A stretch of 27,673 bases of DNA from Nemertoderma westbladi (lineage: Eukaryota > Xenacoelomorpha > Nemertodermatida > Nemertodermatidae). Location: the NCBI GenBank assembly GCA_032718475.1, contig JAUCBJ010006928.1, positions 1 to 27,673 on the forward strand, in the 5' to 3' direction. Numbering within the stretch: position 1 is the stretch's first letter; the number at the start of each line of letters is the position of its first letter. Shown one piece after another: positions 1-9,142 of this stretch. Below the pieces are notes generated by a model. That model had not been told where the DNA came from, did not search any database, and saw only the letters and a program-made list of their open reading frames with translations. A program made the position numbers and the translations under genes.

Positions 1-637
1 CCAAGGAGCCGAAGAATCCCTGCACATATCCTGCTGCCGATCTCTTCCAAACAGCTGGATCCATTGTATCTTTTGCCACTCCCATCCTGTGTATTTCTTC
101 CCAAGTAGCCTCGGACAGGTCCAACGGGAGTCCGAGTCCGGGAAAGTTCCATTGTGATTCAACAATAGATCTCAATTCTTCCCTGGCGTATCCCGCGTAA
201 TTATCTTGGGTCGCTCGCTTATTCTTCGCCCAGTCGGCTTGATGTTCCTCCACCGCAATGAATATAGTAGTTAGCACTGCAGCAGGAAGAGTAAGAAGGG
301 GGTCCGAGTAGACTGTATCAGCCGTCTGCACTTCATGTTCGGGAGTCAGCTCTACAGTATCCGAACTGCTGGAGCTATCGGGTCGCTGGGAAGTAGGTTC
401 TTGACCAAGATGTTGCTGCGATAAGACAACTGCCTCTTGGTCCCGTTTTACCTGTGCCCGAGTGCCTATGATGGACCTATGGTGGACTAGCCTAGGGTCT
501 GATACTACTGGAGGGATGACCTTTTTTACAGTAGGAGGTGAGCCGAACTTCTCTCTTATTCGCTCCACACTCCTATCTGAATCACAGATAGTGGTCTCGA
601 TCAGACTGTCCGACAGGTTTTGCTGAGTGTCAGACAT
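1..637 (-). CDS. Unrecognised protein, N-terminal 212 codons (runs off left edge)
   Basis: A reading frame on the minus strand is open from an ATG at 637 to base 1 without a stop, so only the N-terminal part is present. It starts MSDTQQNLSD. The first ~110 residues are polar and probably disordered (rich in Ser, Thr, Pro, Gln and acidic residues, with a Ser run near residue 90). A more ordered part follows, with a hydrophobic stretch (LPAAVLTTIFIAV) near residues 118-130. Conserved-looking aromatic motifs come next (DWAKNK, ESQWNFPGLGLPLD, ATWEEIHRMG, DPAVWKRSAAGYVQGFFGS). There is no signal peptide and no domain I can name. A frame of 212 stop-free codons in AT-rich DNA, with sensible amino-acid composition, argues for a real or recently real gene. 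It could be a host exon or the first ORF of a mobile element (for example a Gag-like protein). The upstream DNA is unusual in carrying TACCGGTA repeats. Function unknown. Confidence 0.6.
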   Translation of the reverse strand, partial: MSDTQQNLSDSLIETTICDSDRSVERIREKFGSPPTVKKVIPPVVSDPRLVHHRSIIGTRAQVKRDQEAVVLSQQHLGQEPTSQRPDSSSSSDTVELTPEHEVQTADTVYSDPLLTLPAAVLTTIFIAVEEHQADWAKNKRATQDNYAGYAREELRSIVESQWNFPGLGLPLDLSEATWEEIHRMGVAKDTMDPAVWKRSAAGYVQGFFGSL

Positions 638-785
638 GTTTAGTTATACAGTTGAATGTCTACTACTATAGTTTCAGTTAAAGCAAGTCTAGTAATTCAG
701 TATGACCGCAAGCCTAGCGATTTATTACCGGTACCGTTACTCAGTGGAACGTGATATATATACAATATATTAGAATACCGGGATG

Positions 786-1015
786 CTTATAATATATAAG
801 TATTATTACAGACTAGATTTGTCACAGAGTACCGGTATAATTTTAGCACAAATATATATATATATAGTAGGCCTATAATGAATACCGGTATACAGCTTAC
901 ACTTATAGTATATAAGTATAATTCTGGACTAGAATTAATTACAGAGTACCGGTATGATTTCAGCTCAAATTTATAGAAATAAATATAATAAGCCTATTGT
1001 AAGTACCGGTATGTC
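786..1015. repeat. Diverged tandem duplication, ~116-bp period, containing TACCGGTA pairs
   Basis: The segment starting CTTATAATATATAAGTA at 786 is repeated, with divergence, from 902 (CTTATAGTATATAAGTA). Each copy continues through ACAGAGTACCGGTAT, an A/T stretch, and a second ACCGGTAT about 55 bp later. The four palindromes at 830, 883, 947 and 1004 therefore form two spaced pairs. The A/T portions have drifted more than the palindromes. Confidence 0.7.
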
Positions 1016-1937
1016 AATTATTTTTAGAATAATTGAATTTCTGAATATTTTAGGGTTACTTAGTTACTTTAACTTACTTTATTACCGTTATGTAAGCAGT
1101 AGTCCAACTGATAGTGAGACCTAGTTGTCGTATGGCAGGCCTACTATTTATAAATCGTTTGGGTTGATTTATAATATATATATACCCGTTTAAATGGGTT
1201 TTTTGTCAATATTTGAAATAAATGTTATTATTTCTGGGGGGTCACTACACAGAAGCTGTGCGCTCTCAGTGAAGTGCTATTTATTTGATACTAAAACCGA
1301 TAATTCTAATTTACCTAAGTTACTTAATACTACAAATTACTTACGATACGGGTTGAGATTAATTCTCTAATTAAACACAACAAAAATATTACGTACGAAA
1401 TTTTTTAGGGTAATTTTACAGGAAGTCTACAAACCAGTCCAACAAAGGGTTAGATTTCTGGCTATTACAAAGGACAGGGTACTACGGTATTTAAATAATA
1501 AGTAGTAGTAAATATATTGTACTGTCCAGATAGGAAAATACCACCGCCTGACGACCTATAACCGTATCGCTATAGGTTCTACGTTATGTATCACGGATTG
1601 TTCCTACCCGGAAGCTAATAGAGCTAACGAATGTGCCTATCAACCTCTTTACAACACAAATATACTGCCTACACTAATTACTTCGGAAGGCACTGTACTC
1701 TAAACCCTAAATTAGGTACAAGTACCGGTATAACAAATAATCAGTAGTTAAATATACTTGAACAGTTAAAAGAACCACGGCATCTGCTGGAGTGACCGAA
1801 GCACAAAGTCGTCAGTCTTTACCTACGCCAAGCAGCCCTGATGTAGTACCGGGGTTAGTTTAACTATAACGGTATGTATAACAAGCACAATTACTGTAGG
1901 AATAAACTTGGGGACATGAATGTTGCGAATAATCGCA

Positions 1938-2525
1938 TAAACTCTGAATAATAAATATTACGCTACCCATACAGAATACTCAAACAAATACAAACCAAAA
2001 CGCTGGCAGACTACTATTAAGCCTAAACAAACTACAGTATGTGCAGATTCTGAAACTGTTAGTTAGTATGCGTTCTAACACGGTAGTACGACTTACTCTT
2101 TAAGAGGGGATTGACCTTACCGCTTATGGCTGCCCCAACTTACTAACGGCACTTGATCAGACCAACTCTACACACGCAGCAATCCCTTCAGACCTAAAAA
2201 TAGCTAGACAACAATCCAGCCGACAAATATTTGAGTAATAACTATTACGGTACCTGAACAGACCACACAAACAAACACAGGCTAAAACACTGGCAGACTA
2301 CGATCAAGCCTAAATAAACTACAGTATATGCAGACTCTGAAACTGTTAGTTAGTATGCGTTCTAACACGGTAGTACGACTTATTCTTTAAGAGGGGATTG
2401 ACCTTACCGCTTATGGCTGCCCCAACTTACTAACGGCACTTTATCAGACAAACTCTACACACGCCGTAATCTCTCCAAACTCGACAACAGTCAGACAGCA
2501 GCTCAGCCTACAATTATCTGAACAA
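1938..2525. repeat. Tandem duplication, 287-bp period
   Basis: Landmarks repeat at a constant offset of 287 bp: ATTACG at 1957/2244, CTGGCAGA at 2003/2290, TGAAACTG at 2051/2338, TAAGAGGGGATTG at 2101/2388 and CAGCC at 2217/2504. A core of roughly 150 bp (about 2029-2180 and 2316-2467) is almost identical between copies, while the outer parts are clearly diverged. No coding frame spans it. Confidence 0.85.
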
Positions 2526-2773
2526 TCTGAGCAGGGTCACACGCCTTCTGCTCAATATTAGCTTACTAGGAAATAAAACCGACAGAAATAAGTAAGCTCC
2601 AAAAGAAACAAGGGGTGTACAGTCCCTAATCTCTTAAACAGCCTACCGGTATACAATGATCAAAATCGAATAATACTAAATGTACTTGTACAGCAGTACC
2701 GGTACCGGTGATGACAGTTAGGCCTACTGACCTACAAAGTACCGGTTCAGTTTTACCGGTCACTACGGTATTT

Positions 2774-2888
2774 TGCAACCTTATTGCCTACTGCAATAAG
2801 ATTGTAAACTGTTACTGTTCGACAGAACAGTATTAAACTGTATTTAATGCCTACACTTGCAACCTTATTGCCTACTGCAATAAGATTA
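2774..2888. repeat. 84-bp direct repeat carrying a short hairpin
   Basis: A ~31-bp block occurs at about 2774-2804 and again at 2858-2888. It starts TTGCAACC and contains CTTATTGC CTACT GCAATAAG. Each copy holds a perfect 8-bp inverted repeat (2780-2787 with 2793-2800, and 2864-2871 with 2877-2884) around a 5-base loop. Both are followed by AAACTGTTACTGTTCG. Confidence 0.8.
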
Positions 2889-2910
2889 TTAAACTGTTAC
2901 TGTTCGCGCT

Positions 2911-4567
2911 TTTGAAGACCTTTAGCAGTTTAACCTGCCAAAATTTATATGTCTTTTCGTTAATTAAAACACCTTTAGCATACGACAACAATTTATGCTA
3001 ATACACAAAACATTAGCCGAAGTCAGCCCATGCGCGATCATTCACCCGATGGATCTACACCCGGGAGACTGAATTCGGATGCTTAAATTTTATTATTGCA
3101 GTGTAAGGTTGCAGTGTATACCTACTGTATTATTCGATAGATCGTTAATAATTAATCTCTGACAGGTATTATTGGCTTTCGGGAAATATTAACAGTTCCT
3201 TTAGGACGTGGCGCTTTATCTATTTAAACAGAACTAAGACTTATACTAAAACGCAACGATACTGCTTATGATTGAAGTATAAAGCGTATTCTTTAGGAAA
3301 TACTTTGTTACCAATCACAATCATACACACTATTCTGCCGACAGTCAGTATATTTGATCACACATAAAGAGAGCAGTAATTGACTCACGTAGGGTCTGCT
3401 AAATAACATTGGATTCAATACACACCACATTAATATAAATCGCAATTGTTATGTATAGCCGGTCTCTCTAACCTGTAGTGTTATCAAGAAAATTGGGAAT
3501 TGGGTGATTTATCCGTATTATCCAAATAGCAATATTTCCATCAACAAATAGGTACAATTAATAACTGACAGTAAATAACAGTAAAAACAATATGATTAAT
3601 GCAATTAAATTAAGTGAGCATGTTAATTAGTGATTTATTGAGTAAGTGAGTAGGTAACAGTTTATACTTTCGATAATTTAAGCAGTTTACTAGAGTTCTT
3701 CCCAAAAGGCCGGTGTTTCTGGCTTAGACAGCAATAACAACAAAGTATCAAGAAAAAACAGTAAGACTGAACACTCTCCTTATGATCGGCAGAAAAGCTA
3801 CACGTCGACAGGAAAAATCGCTCTGATTGGCTCAAGCCAAACAAAGAACCATGCATCTAATGGTTGTTTCCATGTCAGCAACCAGCTGTTAGATGTCGTA
3901 ATATGAATCATCACGGCTAAGCTGTGAAAGGTAGTTGGTGCATTACAGTTTTTTGCCTTACCATGTCCGCCAAAACACGTATATAGCAGAATGATTTTTA
4001 TGTCCGTTAAAACACCTGTAAAGGTACCTTGCGGGCGAGGGGAATATATATACAGTTAGAGAACCCTTTTAGAGTATTCCAGCGCCTGGGGGGGAACTGG
4101 CCAGCAAAGGCAAACGTATCAGTTATCCCACAAAAGCTTTTACAGTAATCTTATACAGTATGTTTTACCTTTAGTCAACTGTTAGTTTTAATGCATTTGT
4201 GTTCGTATTGTACGTTGTGTTGTCTTGTATTAGTAAGCATCATATCCTCCCATTCATTATTCCATTATATTACTGTGAATTGTAATAATTGTATACTTAG
4301 TGAATATATTATATTTGTGACCTCCTACATAGTCGAGTCATGTTTGTTTAGTTTAAGAAGATATAATTTGTTTCCATTTGCGTCTCTATTATTGTTTCTA
4401 TAGTGTTTTGGTGTAATAAAAAACTTCAACTTCAAACTTCAACTGTATTGCAATGCAAAGGTAAAAAACATATGAACTGATGTACTACAGTACTGTACTA
4501 GGCCTAGTGTCTGAGTGTTGTGAAATAGGCCCCTATCTGCCTATAACTGCAGAACTGTATAATATTT
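2911..4567. other. No gene recognised
   Basis: AT-rich sequence with only short open frames that lack recognisable protein features. An ATTGG/CCAA pair near 3818-3840 and a TATA-like GAATATATATAC near 4042 are the only promoter-like strings, and neither is linked to a gene. The part from about 4150 to 4440 ends in GTGTAATAAAAAACTTCAAC followed by imperfect ACTTCAA repeats. That resembles the A-rich, simple-repeat 3' tail of a plus-strand LINE, but no protein remnant precedes it, so this is only a suggestion. Confidence 0.5.
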
Positions 4568-4712
4568 AAAATAATAATAATAATAATGGCTTATTAACGT
4601 GCCCCCTTCTAACATTAGTCATGCAGAGGGCACCGTAATCAAATGTATAGTTCTGCACATTATTTAAATACAAATACTAATTAATTATTACAAACTTATA
4701 TTTACAACACAC

Positions 4713-4773
4713 ATTAAAAATACAAGGGATTTAAAATTATTATATTAAAAATACAAGGGATTTAAAATTATTA
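4713..4773. repeat. 31-bp tandem duplication inside the LINE 3' UTR
   Basis: The 30-bp block beginning ATTAAAAATACAAGGGATTT occurs at 4713-4742 and again at 4744-4773, separated by one T. It lies between the C-terminal protein scrap and the (AAT)n tail of the LINE, so it is either a feature of the family's 3' UTR or a slippage event in this copy. Confidence 0.9.
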
Positions 4774-4849
4774 CATCAAGTTATCGCAAAATAATTTACG
4801 ATTATTTAAAAAACAAACAGTACTAATTTCAAAAATATAAGTTCTTCCA

Positions 4850-5345
4850 TTACAAATTTGCAAAGATAACCGATTCCATAAATAGCAAAGTTGTAATACA
4901 CTGTACAGTGTTTGGCCATAAATTAAAAATATCTTCTACCCGAGACATCCGTAAAGGATCCTCCACCTCTATCGCATGATATACCTGTGTGTCATCTGAA
5001 AATAAGTGGTGCTGTACTTGAAATGAGTTTATTAATTTCGCTAATGGTGCTGTATAATATAAATAGAATACACCTAGGATTGATCCTTGTGTAACTCCCC
5101 ACAATAGTCGTATTATCCTCGAATATTTCCCATTAATGTACACCCTGTACGAACGATCACTGAGATACGATTTTAGCCAATTAAGACACACTCCCCGAAT
5201 ACCAAACTCAACTTCCAATCGCTTTATTAAAATATCCAGATCTATTGTATCAAACGCTGCTGATAAATCCAACAATACTAATGCAGTTACCTTACCATTG
5301 TCCATATTTACTGCTATATCATTTTGTTCTCGAAGAAGTGCTGGG
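4850..5345 (-). pseudogene. LINE reverse transcriptase, palm region with FSDD active-site motif
   Basis: The frame reads GKVTALVLLDLSAAFDTID, containing the first catalytic Asp region, then FGIRGVCLNWLKSYLSDR. Next come GVTQGS (normally GVPQGS) and LFSDDTQVY, where the family has (F/Y)ADDTQ. The two catalytic aspartates are present at residues 104-105 of this fragment but the usual Ala is Ser. After VEDIFNLW the frame leaves known reverse-transcriptase sequence. The thumb and most of the C-terminal domain are deleted, and a C-terminal LWNRLS-like scrap follows in another frame. LDLSAAFDTID and the overall order place it near CR1/L2. Confidence 0.9.
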
Positions 5346-5862
5346 TCTCTGTTGAATGATTTTTTCTGTACGCCGATTGTAAAAGTAGAAGCAAATTATT
5401 GTATAAAATATGTTCCCTCATTTGGCTGTCCACTACTTTCTCAATGATTTTCCCAATTACAGCAATGTTTCCGACTGGCCTAAAGTTATTTAATACTTCC
5501 TTATCAAGAGTTAATTTTTTTATTCCTGGTTTAAGAATGGCTTCCTTTGTCGAACTTGGAGTAACTCCAATCCTTAATGACATATTCACAGCATTTGATA
5601 TGTGTCGTATCATAGACTTTCCACCTTTCTTAATTAACTCCATTGGAACAGGGTCCAATTCACACTGTTTAGACGGCATTTTCTTAATAATTTTATCTAT
5701 CTCATCTTCTGTAACTGGTGTGAAGTTTTCCAACCACCTTCCTGTGAAATGATTCCCAATATCGCCAAGGCATGCAGAATCCTCTGAGGTCTGAATCGTA
5801 ATAAACCCTTTCCTAATGTTAGAAATCTTATTATGAAAGAAATCAGCAAAGCGATTTGCCAA
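5314..5862 (-). pseudogene. LINE reverse transcriptase, fingers region
   Basis: From ANRFADFFHNKISNIR the frame runs through the conserved RT-0/RT-1 region: KQCELDPVPMELIKK (normally K...D.IP...LK), then LRIGVTPSSTKEAILKP. It continues with NNFRPVGNIAVIGKIIEKVV (normally NYRPISN...L.K..E) and QSAYRKNHSTET (normally Q.AYR..HSTETAL). These are specific to CR1/L2/Jockey-type enzymes. The G-for-S change in FRPVG-N, and a 1-2 base frameshift just after HSTET near 5343, mark decay. The correct frame reappears as LLREQNDIAV and leads into the palm fragment. Confidence 0.9.
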
Positions 5863-5901
5863 ATCTTCAGAATTAGTACAGAATGGTAAAATCTCTACTT
5901 T

Positions 5902-6273
5902 CTATCTTGACAATATTTCTTTTAATATTTTCCACCGCTGACTAGGTCCATCAACTGCCTTCAATCGATCATGGTAGTAGCTATTATGTTTTTGTTCACA
6001 TAGTTTCCGATATTCTTGTTGTATTCGTCTCCCCTCAGATTTATATAATAACTTCAATACCGTGTTTTGTTCAGAACGCATTTTCCTTTCTAATCGACGC
6101 ATTTCATGTTTAAGATCCAAACATTCACTGTCATACCACACAGACGAAGTAGCTGTTTTCCATGTTAAGTTGACCTGCTTAGTTTGCAGTGGAGCAAGGG
6201 TATCAGCAATATTTGTCAAATTAGTAATTAACGTGTCAACATTTGTCAACATCGTTCTCATCATATACCACAT
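5902..6273 (-). pseudogene. LINE linker between endonuclease and reverse transcriptase
   Basis: The frame contains NIADTLAPLQTKQV, then a TSSVWYDSECLDLKHEMRRL motif and a strongly basic, helical segment (RRLERKMR, YKSEGRRIQQEYRKL, HNSYYHDRL). This matches the connector of CR1/L2 and Jockey proteins, where a W(Y/F)-(D/N)-x-E-C/L motif precedes a lysine- and arginine-rich helix. It is a frameshifted continuation of the endonuclease fragment. It stops at an in-frame TAG (5902-5904), and the same frame reopens directly after the stop as KVEILPF and runs into the reverse transcriptase, so the TAG is a simple nonsense mutation. Confidence 0.8.
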
Positions 6274-6661
6274 TCATATTATTTACCATATTTTGGAAAG
6301 TATCTATATTTATTGCCTTCCAATTTCTAAATGTCACAACCTTTGATTGTTCTTTATTCACAGTCTGTTTCAAACTCATATTAATCATAAAGTGATGAGA
6401 TATATATTTATTTTCCACATTATGTTTATCTAATAGTTGTTTCCTGTCTAAATCTTCTCTATATGTTATAATAAGGTCTAGGGTATTTCCATGAATATGA
6501 GTTGGTTCAGTAACATGCTGCACAAGACCGAAACCATCCAGTAAATCCAAAAAATTTGCCGGTCCCGTTTCAAGTGGCAGATTAACATGTATATTGAAAT
6601 CACCCAGTATTAATAAATCTAGTGGCATTGAACAAACATTGCTTAGCAGACTTTCAAACTG
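6236..6661 (-). pseudogene. LINE endonuclease, C-terminal fragment
   Basis: The frame reads FESLLSN, then LLILGDFNIHVN, HVTEPTHIHGNTLDLIITYR and YISHHFMINMS. GDFN with a downstream TH..G..LDLI and a (S)HH/SDH-like motif is the signature of the second half of the EEP/AP-endonuclease domain, which nicks target DNA for target-primed reverse transcription. The first half, with the N and E catalytic residues, is absent. The usual SDH is replaced by SHH, suggesting loss of function. The frame ends at a TGA near 6236. Next to this, GTTGACAAAT is followed at once by GTTGACACGT, a small near-duplication that would shift the frame by one base. Confidence 0.85.
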
Positions 6662-6665
6662 ATTA

Positions 6666-7075
6666 ATTCAAAACACAGGGCCTATTAGTTTAAAAAGGCT
6701 TAAAAAAATATTATACAGTACCTGTCAGCCTGTAGCTAAAAGTAAGGGCTAGTTAAGTGTTTAATTAAAATTTAGGCCAGTTTGAATAAGAACCGAAGAA
6801 GGTAAGTCAGGATATGAATGGTAGGGTAGACTAGGGTGGGTATCAGTCAGTCAGTGCTGGCAATACATTAATAGGGCCTACACAAATTAGCCAATCTGCC
6901 AATAGGAAGTAAAATAAAATAAGAAAAATATATCAAAGAGGTTAAATATATGAGTTTCTAGTTCTAATGTTAGGGTGGTATGATGGTACTGTAGGCCGAT
7001 AAAAACGAAGTACAGAGCTTTAAAGAACTTATATTTTTAAATTGTTACTTTTTTTGCTTGAATATGCCCTAAAAT
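6666..7075. other. No gene recognised
   Basis: AT-rich spacer between the LINE remnant and the inverted-repeat cluster. It shows short repeats such as TCAGTCAGTCAGTG near 6845 and no coding signal on either strand. Confidence 0.5.
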
Positions 7076-7510
7076 CGGGAGAAAAAGTAGTAGGCCTACT
7101 TTTTTCCCTATTGGTAGGGAAAAAGTTGTCCCCATAATATTGTAACTTTTTGTTGCACACAGCTTTTGCAAAGTTGGCAATAATATTGGCAGATAATAAT
7201 ATACCATAGAGCCATAATATTGCATTGATTTTACTTTTTCTCCCGGTAAAAAAAAGTAAAATAAAATTTTGGCACTTGTGTCAAATAGGGGACCCTCCTA
7301 GCTCCTAATCTGATAATCCTGAAATCACCTAAACTGAAGTGCCCGGTTGCAGGGTTAGCAAAGGAGCAGGTTAGGTTACAGTGGATGAAGTTGAAAGTAA
7401 CCAAAAAACAATAAAGAAGAGTTAGGAATATTAATATCACCTGCACTAAATTTCAGGATTAGCCGGTGATTTCAGGATTAGGATCGGTGATTTCAGGTGC
7501 CAAAATATTT
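7076..7510. repeat. Nested inverted-repeat (foldback/MITE-like) region
   Basis: Several inverted pairs nest here. CGGGAGAAAAAGTA at 7077 faces TACTTTTTCTCCCG at 7232. ACTTTTTTCCCTA (7098-7110) faces TAGGGAAAAAGT (7115-7126) with a TTGG loop. ATTTTACTTTTT (7228-7239) faces AAAAAGTAAAAT (7251-7262). ATTTTGGCAC near 7265 faces GTGCCAAAAT near 7496. TAATCCTGAAATCACC near 7315 faces GGTGATTTCAGGATTA near 7466. The last motif also repeats directly three times between about 7448 and 7495. There is no coding frame. A small non-autonomous foldback element is the simplest reading, but target duplications were not identified. Confidence 0.6.
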
Positions 7511-7728
7511 TTGCTGGAATTTCTAAAATTTCATTGAATGTGTTGATCAAAATTTTTGATCGAAATTTGAGCAAAATCCATCCTTACAAACTATTGCAAT
7601 GCAACTTTCTGACTTTAGTGTCTGCAAGGTGTACTCTAGAGATGAGATAAAACCTCGAGAATAGGTTAGTGAAAAAAGTTATACATTTTGCCCAAGTTAT
7701 AAATGATTAGGTTCTTCATAAAGTCAAT

Positions 7729-7990
7729 TTAAAAGGATGTACAGTATGTATAGTATAAACAAACATAGTCACTTAGATTTCTAAAACATTTCAGATGTCT
7801 TGATAAGAAAGCAGAGTCTAAAGACTGTTTAAAAGAAAAGCGATTAGTGATGATGATGTTTCTACTGTGTTCCAGGTCCAGGAGGTTCCATATATTAATG
7901 ACCCTGTTAAAGAAGAGGTGATATGTGGAACATGCAGACATGGCAGCATGGGCGGGGCATGGCCTTTGCTTCATAAATGTATATATATGG
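7729..7990 (-). pseudogene. LINE protein C-terminal remnant
   Basis: An 81-codon frame contains TYHLFFNRVINIWNLLD, then RFSFKQSLDSAFLSRH. Many CR1/Jockey-like LINE proteins end with a motif of the form (Y)FF.NRV(I/V)N(I/L)WN.LP, followed about 15 residues later by (S/T)FK..LD. Spacing and order match, but LP is replaced by LL and the flanking sequence is not recognisable. It is an isolated fragment whose relation to the other LINEs here cannot be settled by eye. Confidence 0.5.
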
Positions 7991-8739
7991 CCAGGTCATG
8001 ATTGCATTGGATGTCTGGCTGGGATATTAAAATAGTCTGAGAGGATGTTGCACATCGTTGTAATGGAGGATCAGGTTTAGATCTTTACATATAAGTTTAA
8101 AGCACATTTTCAAATTGAACTTTAATTGATGTGTACTGTAGTAGGTAGTGGTTCCAACTTAGAGTCTCCAGTCGTATAGAATAACTAACTGAAGAATCAA
8201 GTATACATATATTGTTTAAATTTGTGTGAATGATTGTTGAATTTGTTCAAGTTTGTCGACAAAACCAAAGTAGCTTTCCACCCACGTCAGCCTTTGCGGC
8301 AATATTTGTCTAGAAATGGGCTCCAAACTGTTGTAGAATGATGGTATTCCAATTGACAGATAGAGCTAGGGCAGGCGAATATTACATAAGTCTTCAGGAG
8401 AGGAATGGCTTCATTGGATATACAAAGTTTTAAAGAGGACATCAACAACATCATTTTTTCGGAAGATGTGTGATATGAATGATGAACAGAACAGATGAAC
8501 GCCAGAATAAGTAAACTTCCAAGTCTGGAGTTGATTCTACATCTAAGAGATATAGTTTGCCTTCTTGAGCCTGTGACTGCAGCTGTGTGAGCTTGAATCT
8601 CGCAACAGTGAGGATTGGGCTACTGTTCTTCTTACCGACAGTAAGGCTGTAAGGATAGCGAATTTCTGGTTTTCAAATTTTTGTTTGTTTGGGTTTGGGT
8701 TTTTTTTTGGGTTTGGTTTGGGAAATCCATGGTTTGCAT
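7991..8739. other. No gene recognised
   Basis: Spacer with no convincing coding frame. It could include unrecognisable upstream parts of the LINE remnant at 7729-7990. Just before the next LINE fragment is a G/T-rich stretch (about 8680-8725, repeats of GTTTGGGTTT), which produces a low-complexity open frame but no protein signal. Confidence 0.45.
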
Positions 8740-9142
8740 CGGTGAAATATCGTACAGCCCGATTTCACTTCTCGCAATCCCAGGAAAAGTATTCGAACGG
8801 TGTATATTCATTGCAGCATATGAACAGGTGAGGGAGCGACTACACAACGCGCAACACGGCTTTAGAAAATGTAGATCAACAATTACACAACTTCTTATTT
8901 TTTTGGATAATGTATACAAAAGGTATGGATGATGGACACACACGTTGGTGGTGGAGACAGTTTACTTGGATTTTCAAAAAGCATTTGACTCAGTTAGCCA
9001 CGAATCCCTACTTAAAAAGTTATGGAGAATAGGAGTAAGAGTAAATCTTTGGTATATTATTCGTAGTTATTTATCTGAAAGAACGCAATCTGTAAGGAAA
9101 GAGGCCCGTTTCCGCGCTGCTTTTTTATGTGAGGTATTCTGA
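8740..9142 (+). pseudogene. LINE reverse transcriptase fragment (Jockey/CR1-like)
   Basis: The plus-strand frame reads SPISLLAIPGKVFERCIF (family NYRPISLL...K.FER), then NAQHGFRKCRSTITQLLIFLD (family QHGFR..RST..QLL). Next is VYLDFQKAFDSVSHESLLKKL, containing the first catalytic Asp motif, and IIRSYLSERTQSV. An in-frame TGA (8930-8932) lies between the blocks. The sequence around it fits KGMDDGH in the next frame, so two small compensating indels after VYK are likelier than a simple nonsense change. Sequence before about 8740 and after about 9100 is not reverse transcriptase. The GVPQGS and YADD parts are missing, so this is a fragment truncated at both ends. Orientation is opposite to the neighbouring LINEs. 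Confidence 0.85.

Larger units (their letters stand above)
638..2910. other. AT-rich repeat-bearing region upstream of the left-edge ORF
   Basis: No coding frame is recognisable. The stretch contains eight exact TACCGGTA palindromes between 726 and 2704, plus near matches (for example 1848, 2740, 2753). It also holds three sets of local tandem duplications, listed separately. Because the left-edge ORF is divergent from here (minus strand, ATG at 637), part of this region could be its 5' flank or the long terminal portion of a mobile element. I see no long terminal repeat pair or terminal inverted repeat that would prove the latter. Confidence 0.6.
4568..6665 (-). mobile_element. 5'-truncated, degenerate CR1/L2-like LINE retrotransposon
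   Basis: A minus-strand non-LTR retrotransposon remnant. In order from its 5' side it holds the C-terminal part of an apurinic-type endonuclease, a linker, and reverse transcriptase fingers and palm. A short C-terminal scrap follows at about 4790-4910 (frame reading YLWNRLSLQI, like the LWNSLP motif near the end of CR1/L2 proteins). The 3' UTR ends with GTTAATAAGCC and an ATT microsatellite (AAT on the plus strand, 4570-4588). The N-terminal endonuclease half is missing, and an in-frame TGA lies just upstream of FESLLSN near 6660, so the copy is 5'-truncated as is usual for LINEs. The reverse transcriptase C-terminal half is deleted. The protein is broken by frameshifts near 6245 and 5343 and by a TAG at 5902. 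Inactive. Confidence 0.9.

Noticed and set aside
1938-2525. Pair of long terminal repeats
   Set aside because: The copies are directly adjacent with no internal domain, and no TG...CA ends or target duplications are visible.
3662-4403. Short ORFs of 64 and 70 codons
   Set aside because: Low-complexity hydrophobic or Ser/Cys-rich translations of AT-rich DNA, with no start context or homology signal.
5136-5752. Plus-strand ORFs of 103 and 117 codons across the CR1/L2-like LINE
   Set aside because: They are antisense to the clear minus-strand reverse-transcriptase frames.
7037-7446. Small minus-strand ORFs (62 and 71 codons)
   Set aside because: They lie inside the nested inverted-repeat region and have no protein-like features.
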